From Myxococcota bacterium (GTDB lineage Bacteria; Myxococcota_A; UBA796; UBA2385): 64,000 bases of DNA. Shown here in pieces: positions 41,115-49,192 of the stretch; position 1 is the first letter of the stretch, and every line of letters starts with the position of its first letter. The stretch lies in the NCBI GenBank assembly GCA_023150805.1, contig JAKLKF010000001.1, positions 62,001 to 126,000 on the forward strand, in the 5' to 3' direction. The notes under the pieces are model-generated. The model did no database searches. It worked only from the letters and a program-made list of their open reading frames with translations, and was not told the origin of the DNA. Position numbers and translations under genes: made by a program.

Positions 41115-41918
41115 ATGGCACTGCTCTCTCGCCTCGTCGGTGCCGCGCGCGCGGAGCTGACCTTCCTCAAGGCCCACCCCGCCCACCTGGTCGCGGTCGT
41201 CGGCGCGCTGGCCGCAGGCAGCCTGGCGGGCCTGCCGGTCGCCAACGAGACCTACACCTACCTGTGGGCGGACCATCGCTTCTGCGACGACTGCCACGTG
41301 CACGACTACGCCAACCGGGCCTACGAGCGCTCGGTGCACTTCGGCCTGACGACCTGCCACGACTGCCACCTGGTGCCGATCCGCCACTACCCCCGCAACC
41401 TCTACGTCACGGTCTTCGACCCGCCCCAGTCCGCCGACGACATCCACCGGCCCGACGTGCAGAGCGTCATCTGCACCCGCTGCCACTCCTCGCAGACCGA
41501 CGACGAGCCGCTGACCGGCCCCATGCCCGAGGAGGTCCGGCGGACCGTCGTCAAGATCGACGAGAGCCCGATGCACCGCCTGCACATGAGCGCGAAGACC
41601 CGCGACCCCGGGCTGTACCGCGGCGGCGGGAAGCCCCACGGGCAGGGCGAGGAGCACGAGGCGGGCCACGCGATCCACGGCGTCGTCGCCGACTGGGACG
41701 CCGGGCAGATCACCTGCATGGACTGCCACGGCGCCGAGTCCAACCGCGCGCACACCTTCGAGGCCAGCACGGCGAACTGCGTGGAGTGCCACGAGGGCGT
41801 GGCCCCCGAGGGGACCCCGATCGCCGAGCTGGAGTGCCGCGAGTGCCACTTCTCCGGCTTCGCGGGCAAGCCGGGCTCGGCGATGGCAGCGGCCCCGGCG
41901 GCCCCCCCCGCGCACTAG
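41115..41918 (+). CDS. NapC/NrfH-type membrane-anchored hexaheme quinol dehydrogenase
   Basis: This 267-residue protein has one N-terminal membrane anchor (HPAHLVAVVGALAAGSLAGLP) followed by a periplasmic multiheme domain. Its six sites are CDDCH, CHDCH, CTRCH, CMDCH, CVECH and CRECH. The order anchor, first heme in RFCDDCHVHDYANRAYERS, then TTCHDCHLVPIRHYPRNLYV fits the NapC/NirT/NrfH family, which oxidises (mena)quinol and feeds periplasmic cytochromes, as CymA does in Shewanella. Family members usually bind four or five hemes, so six is an extension. It is the last gene of the island and the logical entry point for electrons. Confidence 0.86.
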   Translation: MALLSRLVGAARAELTFLKAHPAHLVAVVGALAAGSLAGLPVANETYTYLWADHRFCDDCHVHDYANRAYERSVHFGLTTCHDCHLVPIRHYPRNLYVTVFDPPQSADDIHRPDVQSVICTRCHSSQTDDEPLTGPMPEEVRRTVVKIDESPMHRLHMSAKTRDPGLYRGGGKPHGQGEEHEAGHAIHGVVADWDAGQITCMDCHGAESNRAHTFEASTANCVECHEGVAPEGTPIAELECRECHFSGFAGKPGSAMAAAPAAPPAH

Positions 41919-41922
41919 GCGA

Positions 41923-41937
41923 GCGGGCCGCGCCCGC
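41923..41937 (+). terminator. Hairpin after the cytochrome island
   Basis: GCGGGC-CGC-GCCCGC forms a 6-bp GC stem 5 nt after the stop of the last cytochrome gene. There is no T-tract. The following 200 nt to 42134 show no gene or clear promoter. Confidence 0.4.
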
Positions 41938-42134
41938 GCCCCACCTGCCCCCGCCGGGCCGCGTCCTTGTCCCATGTCGTCACGGCGCGCCGGGTCCGCC
42001 GGGCGGGCACCCACCGACGATCCGCACCAGCACGTCATCACTCCCTTCGGATCCCGGCGTTTCGACTCCTGCGGGCAATGGTCCGTCCCCGATTGGACCT
42101 CGGCGTGGCCGCGGGCGCGGTCTATCGTCTCGTC

Positions 42135-42833
42135 ATGTCCTCGCTCCTCTCGTCGGCCTCCCCGCGGGCGCTGCTGCTGGCCCCGTTCGTCCTCCCCCTG
42201 CTCTGGGCCTGCGCGCCCCCCGCCCGTGACGTCGACTCCGGCGGGGGGGCGGGCGACGGCGGAGCCACCGACGGAGGCGCGACCGACGGGGGCACCTCCG
42301 ACGGGGGCACCTCCGACGGGGGCACCTCCGATGGCGGTGCAGACGGCGGTGGCACGGGGGACGGGGGCACGGACGGGGGAACCGGCGTCGCGGAGCCCAC
42401 GGTCCGGATCCTCTTCCCCCAGACGCGCGACGACGTGGTGATCTGTCCGGAGTTCGTCATCGTGGTCGACGTCGAGGGCATGGAGCTGGTCGACTTCCGC
42501 GAGAACCCGGACAACGTGGAGGGCCAGGGTCACTGGCACCTCTTCGACAGCGGGGACTACCTGGCCGCCTACGTCGATGACTGGGGCCTGGTGACGCTGG
42601 AGAACGACGGCTCGGTGGAGTCGCACATCCTGACGGTGGAGCTGGCGCAGAACGACCACACCGAGCTCGGCATCAGCGCGACCACGGAGATCCTGGTCGG
42701 GCCCGACGACTGCATCGGCGGCGCTCCGAGCAAGAGCACCGACGGCGGGGGCACCGACAGCGGGGGCACCGACAGCGGGGGCACCGACAGCGGCAGCTCG
42801 CACGCCAGCCACTTCACGGGCGCGGGGCGCTGA
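42135..42833 (+). CDS. Lipoprotein with DGG-repeat linker
   Basis: This 232-residue protein starts at the ATG at 42135, which gives a good signal peptide (LLLAPFVLPLLWAC). The upstream extension in the frame is rejected for lack of a signal. After the lipobox Cys come DGGT/SDGGT repeats (about 35-80), then a beta-rich domain of about 115 residues (VRILFPQTRDDVVICPEFVI, GHWHLFDSGDYLAAYVDD) and a second repeat tail of three GGTDSG units. It resembles other myxobacterial surface lipoproteins of unknown role. Its stop overlaps the kinase start by 1 nt. Confidence 0.75.
   Translation: MSSLLSSASPRALLLAPFVLPLLWACAPPARDVDSGGGAGDGGATDGGATDGGTSDGGTSDGGTSDGGADGGGTGDGGTDGGTGVAEPTVRILFPQTRDDVVICPEFVIVVDVEGMELVDFRENPDNVEGQGHWHLFDSGDYLAAYVDDWGLVTLENDGSVESHILTVELAQNDHTELGISATTEILVGPDDCIGGAPSKSTDGGGTDSGGTDSGGTDSGSSHASHFTGAGR
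42747..42791 (+). repeat. Three 15-nt tandem repeats at the 3' end of the lipoprotein gene
   Basis: The unit GGGGGCACCGACAGC is repeated three times and encodes GGTDSG-type units. It shares the GACAGC core and 15-nt period with the arrays at 37471 and 40388. Confidence 0.9.
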
Positions 42834-44652
42834 TGGCCGGCGGGCGCCGCTTCGAGCTCCAGCGGCAGCTCGGCGAGGGCAGCTTCGGCACCGTGTACCT
42901 GGCGGACATGGTGTCCCTGGGCGGCTTCCGCACGACCGTCGCCTTGAAGGTGCTGGCGCAGCGCTGGTCGACCGAGTCGGACGCGGCCCGGCGCCTCCGG
43001 GACGAGGCCCGCCTGCTGGGCCGCCTGGAGCACCGCAACATCGTCCGGGTCTACGACCTGGTGCGCGTGGACGGGCGGTGGGCGGTGGTGATGGAGGCGG
43101 TGCGCGGCGCCGACCTGGAGCAGGTGGTCCACGCCGCCAGCGCCACCGGCAGCCCAGCCCCGCTCCGCGCTGCGCTGGAGGTGGTGCGCTGCATCGCGGG
43201 GGCCCTGCACGCGGCCCTGCACGGCAGCCACGGCCTGGCCGGCGAGCTGCGCGTGGTGCACCGGGACATCAAGCCGAGCAACGTGATCCTCACCCCCGAC
43301 GGCGAGGTGAAGGTCCTCGACTTCGGCATCGCCCGCGCCGACCTGGACGAGCGCGAGGCCAAGACCTCCAGCATCGGCTTCGGATCGATCCCCTACATGG
43401 GCCCCGAGCGCCTGCGGGGAGAGGAGGCGACCGCCGCGGGCGACGTCTACTCGCTGGGCGCCGTGCTCTACGAGCTGCTGGTGGGGGTGCCCTACGGCCG
43501 CTCGGAGCTGGGAGAGGCGCGCGCGCAGGCGCAGTGGGAGGACCGGCGCCGCCTGTTCCGCGCGGCCGTGGGGACCGGCGAGGTGCCCGACGCCACCGAG
43601 GAGCTGATCGCCGCGATGATGGCCTGGGACCCGGACCAGCGCCCCGACGTGCGCACGGTGGCCGACCGCCTGGACCGCCTGGGCCGGGCCGCCCCGGGCG
43701 AGAGCCTGGCCGAGTGGGCCTCCCGGACCGTGCCCGTCGCGCTGCGGCGCGCGCAGTCCGGTGAGCACCAGGTCGACGGCGTGCTCTCCGAGGAAGAGAG
43801 CGGCGGCGGGGGGCGGTCGTCGGGGGATCGGGTGCTGCCCGCGCCGGGAGGCCGCTCCGACGGTGTCTCCAGCGACGCGCCCGCGCCCCCCCCGAGCGCC
43901 CCCACCCTGGTCGCCTCCGACATCGAGGCCCCGCAGGCACCGGAGCCGCCCTCGCTCGTCCCGCAGCCGGGCCCCCCGGCGGCGCCGACGATGACCCTCG
44001 ACGACGTGCCGACCGCGCGGTCCCGCCCTCCCTGGGGACTCGCCCTGGGCGCCGCGCTGGGCCTCGGCCTGGCGGCCCTGGGCGCCTGGGCGGTCCTCTC
44101 CGGAGGCGACGCGCCCCCCCCCGAGCCGCCCCCGTCGCCGCGGCCCTGGCGCCGCCCGCGGTCCCACCCCCACCGCCCCAGGAGCCCCCGTCGCCGTCGC
44201 TCGCCGCGGGCCCCACGTCGCCCGACGCGCCGCCCACGCAGGACAGCCCACCCGCGCCGACCCCGGCAGCGGCCCCCCCCGCCCAGCCCTCGGCCGCGAC
44301 CCCCTCGCCCTCCGCTTCGGCCAGGACCTCGTCCTCGACCCGGACCGCCGCCGCGGCCGCCACAGCCTCGCCCCCGGCCGTCGACCCGCCGCCGGCCCTC
44401 GAAGCGGACGCGACCACCACCGCCACGGTGCGCGTGGTCAAGGTGGTCGTCCCCGGCTCGAGCCGCGTGTCCGCGCGCTGCGGGGACCGCACGGGCAGCG
44501 GCACCACCTCGCTGGTGGTGCGCGACCTGCCCGCCGGTCCCTGCCAGGTCACGGCGGAGCTCGACGGGGCCACGCTGGCCGGCACCCTGCGCGCCACCGA
44601 GTCCCACGCCTTCTCCTGCACCGCCACCGGCGGCGCCCTGGAGTGCCGGTGA
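42833..44652 (+). CDS. Membrane Ser/Thr protein kinase, interrupted by a frameshift in a C9 run
   Basis: The N-terminal kinase domain (about 8-290) has LGEGSFGTVY, Lys39 (VALKVL), HRDIKPSN (D145), LDFGIAR (D163) and MGPERL, so it looks active. A Pro/Ser-rich juxtamembrane part and one membrane span (about 400-424, WGLALGAALGLGLAALGAW) follow. The frame then breaks: after a run of nine C (44114-44122) the original frame becomes Arg/Pro nonsense. The frame one base back reads a normal Pro/Ala linker and a PEGA-like extracellular domain ending at 44652 (VVKVVVPGSSRVSARCGDRT, FSCTATGGALECR). One missing C would explain it. It is coupled to both neighbours. Confidence 0.82.
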
Positions 44653-46082
44653 CCAGCCTGCTCCTCGCCCTGGCGCTCTGCGCCGGCGCCGCCTTCGCCG
44701 ACGGCACCGCCCTGTGGCTCCAGGGCAGCCCCGACCCGACCCTGACCCCCGGCATGAGCGCCGCCACGCCACAGCGCCTGGCCCCGCCCGCCGCGTGGAC
44801 CGAGGTCGACGACGCCGCGGTGGAGCACCTGGCCCAGGAGCTGGCCCTGGTGGGGCCGCTGAAGGACCAGCTCGACGGCGAGCTGCAGATCATGCGGCGG
44901 CTGGAGGGCGCCCTGGCGGCCGTCGACCTGGTGCGGGCGCAGGACCGCGACCTGGCGTGGCGCGCCCTGGTCTTCCAGGGCTACGCGGTGCATCGCTACT
45001 TCCAGGACACCCTGGCCGCCGACCCGGCCGCCGCGCCGTGGCGGCAGGCGCTGGGCGGCGTCGGAGGCGAGCTGGCGGTCGCGCCCTGGCTGCGCGCCAT
45101 CGCCCTGGACCCCGAGCGGGTGCCCACCGCCGAGGAGCTGCCCGACGAGCCGCAGCGCGTGGCCTACACCGAGCTGCGGGCCCGGCGCCTGCTGGAGCCC
45201 GGCGCCACCGTGCAGGTGGAGGGGGCGGCCACCCTGGTGGTCGACGGGCGCCCCGCCCCCGCGCGCAAGGCGCTCCTGATGCCCGGGCTGCACCAGGTCG
45301 CCCTGGTGATCGACGGCGAGCTGGCCGTCCGGGAGCGGGTGGACCTGGCGGCCGGCGAGACCCGCACGCTGCGCCCGCTGGCCTCCGCGGCCCGCCTGCA
45401 GGCGCTGGGGGAGACCCTGGCCGCCGCGAAGGGGCCGGTCCTGCTGGCGCCCGAGGTGCTGGCCCGCCTGGAGGGCCTCGAGGCGCCCGTCGCCTTGCTG
45501 GTCGAGGTCGACGGCGACACGCGCCGGTTCGACGTGGTGGGGACGAGCGCGGTGCCCCTGCAGGTCGAGCGGGAGCGCCGGGGCGAGGGCGGCCCCGCGC
45601 TGGTGGTGGGCGCCAGCGTGGGCGGAGGCTGGGTCTACGACGGCAACTTCGTGCTGCAGAACGAGGACGCGCCGGAGAGCGTCGGCACGGCCAACGCCGG
45701 GGCCCCCGTCGGCGCGCTCAGCCTGGGCGGCGAGGTGGGGGCCTTCGCCTTCGGGCTGGGCGTCGACCTCGCCGTGCCCGTCGGCGCGCACCACGACCTG
45801 CCGGTCGGCGAGGGGCGCATGCGGGCCCGGCCCTTCCCCCACGTGGCCCTGGGCCACCGCCTGATCCAGGTCGCGGCGGGGCCCCTGCTGCCCTGGCACC
45901 TGGGCGTCGGGCCGCGCCTGAGCCTGCCGCTGCCCGACCTGCGCAGCGGCCCCCTCCAGCTCGTCGCCTCCTACACCCACGGGATCAACCTGCCGCTCAC
46001 CGACGAGGCCGGCGCCGACTTCGAGCCCGGCCAGGCGCGGCTGGCCTGGCTGGGCGTGGGCGGTCGCTGGCGCAGCCGCTAG
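44649..46082 (+). CDS. Secreted envelope protein, possible C-terminal beta-barrel
   Basis: This protein has 477 residues from a GTG overlapping the true kinase stop (GTGA), which supports the frameshift reading of the kinase. Signal peptide TSLLLALALCAGAAFA. The N-terminal half is helical (AVEHLAQELALVGPLKDQLD). The middle holds a PEGA-like unit (VQVEGAATLVVDGRPAPARK, LMPGLHQVALVIDGE). The last 150 residues are strand-rich with Gly and aromatic residues (LVVGASVGGGWVYDGNFVL, FPHVALGHRLIQVAAG), ending GVGGRWRSR. No family was recognised. It probably works with the kinase at the envelope. Confidence 0.7.
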   Translation: MTSLLLALALCAGAAFADGTALWLQGSPDPTLTPGMSAATPQRLAPPAAWTEVDDAAVEHLAQELALVGPLKDQLDGELQIMRRLEGALAAVDLVRAQDRDLAWRALVFQGYAVHRYFQDTLAADPAAAPWRQALGGVGGELAVAPWLRAIALDPERVPTAEELPDEPQRVAYTELRARRLLEPGATVQVEGAATLVVDGRPAPARKALLMPGLHQVALVIDGELAVRERVDLAAGETRTLRPLASAARLQALGETLAAAKGPVLLAPEVLARLEGLEAPVALLVEVDGDTRRFDVVGTSAVPLQVERERRGEGGPALVVGASVGGGWVYDGNFVLQNEDAPESVGTANAGAPVGALSLGGEVGAFAFGLGVDLAVPVGAHHDLPVGEGRMRARPFPHVALGHRLIQVAAGPLLPWHLGVGPRLSLPLPDLRSGPLQLVASYTHGINLPLTDEAGADFEPGQARLAWLGVGGRWRSR

Positions 46083-46093
46083 CCCCGGCGCCC

Positions 46094-46786
46094 TCAGTCA
46101 GGGGTGCCCAGGCGGTAGCCGACCCCGCGCACGGTCTCCAGCAGCTCGGCCGCGGGGCCCAGCTTGCGGCGCAGCGCCTTGATCCGCGCGTCGACCGCGC
46201 GCAGGGTCACCTCGTCGGCGGTCGTGCCCCACACGTCGTCCAGCAGGTCCTCGCGACGCAGCACCTGGCCGCGCCGCCCCACCAGCGTGGACAGCAGGCG
46301 CAGCTCCAGGGCCGTCAGGTCCAGCGGCACGTCCTCGACCCAGGCCTGCCGGCCGTCGTGGTCGACGCGCAGCGGTCCCAGGCGGTCGGGCCGGGACCCG
46401 CCGCGGTCCTGGCCCGTCCGCCGCAGGATCCCGCGCACCCGCAGCACCAGCTCGCGGATCGAGAAGGGCTTGGAGACGTAGTCGTCGGCCCCGATGGCCA
46501 GGCCGACGACCCGATCCAGCTCGCTGTCCTTGGCCGAGACCATCACGATGGGCATGCCGGCCGTCTCCGGGTCGGCGCGGACGGCACGCGCGACCTCCTC
46601 GCCAGGCAGGTCCGGCAGCATCAGGTCCAGCAGCAGCAGGTGCGGGCGCGGGCTGCGCCGCAGGGCGGCAAGGCCCTCCCTGCCCGTGTGCACGCAGAGG
46701 GCCTCGATGCCCTGGCGCGAGAGGGCCCAGGCCATGGCATGGGCCAGGTCGACCTCGTCCTCGATGATGAGCACCGTCGGTGACAT
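46094..46786 (-). CDS. OmpR/PhoB-family response regulator (orphan)
   Basis: This 230-residue protein has a receiver domain with acidic pocket IIEDE (10-11), phospho-acceptor Asp54 (LLLDLMLPD), Ser in MVSAKD and Lys in VSKPFS, so it is phosphorylatable. The C-terminal winged helix ends in the usual LRAVDARIKALRRKLG and VRGVGYRLG. ATG 46786 is preceded by GGAGGAG. No histidine kinase gene is adjacent. The partner must be elsewhere, or could be the hybrid kinase at 52899 (speculative). Confidence 0.93.
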   Translation of the reverse strand: MSPTVLIIEDEVDLAHAMAWALSRQGIEALCVHTGREGLAALRRSPRPHLLLLDLMLPDLPGEEVARAVRADPETAGMPIVMVSAKDSELDRVVGLAIGADDYVSKPFSIRELVLRVRGILRRTGQDRGGSRPDRLGPLRVDHDGRQAWVEDVPLDLTALELRLLSTLVGRRGQVLRREDLLDDVWGTTADEVTLRAVDARIKALRRKLGPAAELLETVRGVGYRLGTPD

Positions 46787-46942
46787 CTCCTCCAGGTAAA
46801 CAACGCAGGTGGCGGGGACGCGACAGGTCGGTGGAGGCGTGCAACAACGCGGCGGCAGGCGGCGCGCCGGCCGCGCGGCCCCACTCCCGGGGCGGGTCCG
46901 GATACCATGCCCCCTCCCCGTCCCCCCCGCCTCGGAGCGGCC

Positions 46943-47836
46943 ATGCCCGCCTCGCCTCGCCCCCCGGGCGCGCTCCACCTCGACGACGTGGCGCGCCTGC
47001 GCTGCCCCGAGAGCCACGGCCCGCTCTCCTTCGAGGGGCAGGCCCCCGGCGGCTGGCTGCGCGAGGGCCGGCTGGTCCGCGCCGACGGGGGCCCGCCCTG
47101 GCCCGTGCGGCGCGGCCTGCCCTGGCTGTACCGGGACGCCCAGGTCCGCGGCACCGACCGCCTGATGCGCCACATCTACGACCGCCTGCCCCGCCTGCAC
47201 GACCCGGTCGTCAAGTACACCCTGCCCGTCTTCCAGTCCGGCGGCACCGAGGCCGAGCTCCGCGACGGCTACATGCGCAGGCTGGAGCTGGCCGCGCTGC
47301 GACCTCGTCCGGACGGCGCGCACGTGCGGATCCTCGAGGTGAGCGTCGGCGCGGGGGCCAACATCGGCCTGCTCTACCGCGACCTGCCCCCCGGGCTGCA
47401 GGTCGAGCTGTGGGGCCTGGATCTCAGCGCCGGGATGATCGCGGTCGCCCGCCGCAAGCTGCGCCGCCAGCCCGGGCACCACGTCCGCCTGGTGGCCGGC
47501 GACGCCCACCGCCTGCCCTTCCCCGACGGCTGCTTCGACCGCGCCTTCCACGTCGGCGGCATCGGCGGCTTCCACGACCCGGCCGCCGCCCTGGCCGAGC
47601 TGGGCCGGGTCGCGGTCCCTGGCAGCCCCATCGTCGTGGTCGACGAGCGCCTGGACCCCTCGCGGTCCCACCGGCTGGGCCACCGCCTGGCCTTCCGCGC
47701 CATCACCTTCTACGACGACGACCCGCGCGCGCCGACCGACGAGCTGCCCGCCGCCGCCCTCGACGTGCGCGACGAGCAGGTCAGCCGCTTCTACTACTGC
47801 CTGACCTGGCGGATGCCCGCGCCCTCAGCCGGGTAG
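46943..47836 (+). CDS. SAM-dependent methyltransferase with Trm112-like N-terminus
   Basis: This protein has 297 residues from the ATG at 46943, preferred over 46907 because GGAGCGG precedes it. The N-terminal segment VARLRCPESHGPLSFEG resembles the small Trm112-like zinc-ribbon-derived domain found before UbiE-type methyltransferases. The SAM domain has ILEVSVGAGANIGLLY, WGLDLSAGMIAVARRKL, RLVAGDAHRLPFPDGCFDRA and an LxRVxxPG-like VAVPGSPIVVVD. The substrate is unknown. It may be quinone, lipid or a small molecule. Its last 12 nt overlap the convergent gene. Confidence 0.82.
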   Translation: MPASPRPPGALHLDDVARLRCPESHGPLSFEGQAPGGWLREGRLVRADGGPPWPVRRGLPWLYRDAQVRGTDRLMRHIYDRLPRLHDPVVKYTLPVFQSGGTEAELRDGYMRRLELAALRPRPDGAHVRILEVSVGAGANIGLLYRDLPPGLQVELWGLDLSAGMIAVARRKLRRQPGHHVRLVAGDAHRLPFPDGCFDRAFHVGGIGGFHDPAAALAELGRVAVPGSPIVVVDERLDPSRSHRLGHRLAFRAITFYDDDPRAPTDELPAAALDVRDEQVSRFYYCLTWRMPAPSAG

Positions 47837-48358
47837 CTGGCTCTTGATGGCGCCGATGGCCGACATGGTGTCGACCTTGCCGGTCGCGACCTGGGCCTTG
47901 AGCACCTTGAGGATCTGCGTGAGCGCCCCGCTGCCCCAGGACCAGACCTCGATGCCCTCGTAGTAGGAGGACAGGAGCAGCACGTTGACCATCGCCTCGA
48001 CGGACAGGCCCTCCATCAGGCCCCAGTAGACGTGGATGCCCAGGAACTGGGTGTTGCCCTTGCGCGACAGGATGGTGAGCAGCACGATCTCGCGGGTGGC
48101 GTTGTCCAGGGCCAGCGGGGCGGGGGCCGGGCGGGCGCGGGCGGCGGCGGCGCGGACCTTCTTGTCGAAGAAGGCGTTTCGCGCGCGCTTCTCCGGGTAG
48201 AACAGCTTGAGCAGCGGGTCGACCAGGCCGGCGGCCTCGGGGTAGCTGGCGTCGACCAGGGCGGCCCGGGTGCCGGCGTTGAGCACGGCGGGGTCGTAGC
48301 CGCCGCGCAGGGCGGCGATCTCGGCGTCGGTGAGGATCTCCAGGATGGGGGCGGTCAT
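47825..48358 (-). CDS. Carboxymuconolactone decarboxylase / AhpD-like protein
   Basis: This 177-residue helical protein has a central segment that fits the CMD/AhpD helical fold: ATREIVLLTILSRKG, then IHVYWGLMEGLSVEAMVNVL and SYYEGIEVWSWG. The CxxC redox motif of AhpD is absent, so the protein is more like the non-redox decarboxylase branch. It follows the SDR gene with a 27-nt gap on the same strand and could be the last gene of the lipid cassette. The function is not certain. Confidence 0.6.
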   Translation of the reverse strand: MTAPILEILTDAEIAALRGGYDPAVLNAGTRAALVDASYPEAAGLVDPLLKLFYPEKRARNAFFDKKVRAAAARARPAPAPLALDNATREIVLLTILSRKGNTQFLGIHVYWGLMEGLSVEAMVNVLLLSSYYEGIEVWSWGSGALTQILKVLKAQVATGKVDTMSAIGAIKSQLPG

Positions 48359-48385
48359 CTCGGCTCCAGGGTGGCGGCGGTGGGC

Positions 48386-49192
48386 TCAGAGCGGCTCGGG
48401 GTGGACCAGGGCGTCGTAGTGCGCGAGCATCTCGCCGCCGGTGAAGTCGATGACGGCGCCGTTGAACCACCGCAGCCGGTCCCCCGCCAGCAGGCCGATG
48501 AGCTCGGCCACCTCGGCCAGCTCGACCTTGCGGCGGGCGGGGGTCACGCGGCGGACGACCTGGTCGATGCGGCGCAGGTGGGCGTCGAAGGTGGCCTGGG
48601 TCGCGGGCGACTCAACCATGCCGAAGTCCAGCAGGTTGACCCGGTGGCCCAGGGGGCCCAGCTCGAAGGCGAGCTGCCGCATGTAGGCGTGCAGCGCGGC
48701 CTTGCTGGCGGTGATGGCGGCGGTGCCGCGGATGAGCGAGGCGCCGATCGGGTTGGTCAGGCCCAGCACGTGGCAGCCCGGCGCCAGCAGGTCGTGGCGG
48801 TGCAGCGCCTGGACCCACCAGGCGAAGCTGTGGGCCATCTTGTCGAAGGTGCGCTGGAGCTGTCGCGGGGCGAGGTGGGGGCCAGGCCCGGCGACCAGCG
48901 TGCCGACCGAGGCGCTGGCGATCGAGTGCAGGACGAAGCGCACCGAGCGCGGCCCCGCCTGGGCGTGCAGGGCCCGGCAGGCCTCGTCGATGCGCTCGGG
49001 CACGCTGCCGTCGCAGAGGTGCTCGGCGTAGCGTCGCCCGGCCGCGGCGGCAGCCCCGGCCACGACGGCGGCCCCCTCGACGTGGTTGCCCCGGTGCACG
49101 CCGAAGACGTCCAGCCCCGGCTCCTGCACCAGCCGGCAGGCGGCCGCCTGTCCGGTCCCCGACGACACCCCCAGCACCAGCGCCCAGCTCAT
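48386..49192 (-). CDS. Short-chain dehydrogenase/reductase, FabL-like, catalytic Tyr not found
   Basis: This 268-residue protein is a Rossmann-fold SDR: nucleotide loop ALVLGVSSGTGQAAAC, FVLHSIASASVG (the NAG-like strand is replaced by HSI), and active-site region GTAAITASKAALHAYMRQLA. The Lys of YxxxK is present, but the Tyr position holds Ile, and the YX6K position used by enoyl-ACP reductases holds Thr. It shares an enoyl-reductase-like HSIA motif and an SKAALHAYMRQLAFELG helix with FabL/FabI-type enzymes. Either the proton donor differs or the protein is non-reducing. The ATG overlaps the acyltransferase stop by 4 nt. Confidence 0.72.
   Translation of the reverse strand: MSWALVLGVSSGTGQAAACRLVQEPGLDVFGVHRGNHVEGAAVVAGAAAAAGRRYAEHLCDGSVPERIDEACRALHAQAGPRSVRFVLHSIASASVGTLVAGPGPHLAPRQLQRTFDKMAHSFAWWVQALHRHDLLAPGCHVLGLTNPIGASLIRGTAAITASKAALHAYMRQLAFELGPLGHRVNLLDFGMVESPATQATFDAHLRRIDQVVRRVTPARRKVELAEVAELIGLLAGDRLRWFNGAVIDFTGGEMLAHYDALVHPEPL

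Noticed and set aside
32378-41918. The island as a nitrite or hydroxylamine reductase operon (NrfAH or octaheme reductase type)
   Set aside because: No CXXCK active-site heme or other catalytic signature of NrfA was seen. The barrel gene and the lipoprotein cytochromes point to electron export instead. It is not fully excluded, because some reductases use only CXXCH.
42040-42090. Possible tRNA-like stretch (TTTCGACTCCTGCG) before the lipoprotein gene
   Set aside because: No matching acceptor, D-arm or anticodon stem could be formed around it.
44123-46783. Continuation of the kinase reading frame to 46783
   Set aside because: After the C9 run it is Arg/Pro/Ala nonsense overlapping a well-formed gene at 44649 and an antisense response regulator. 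The alternative frame gives a sensible protein end.
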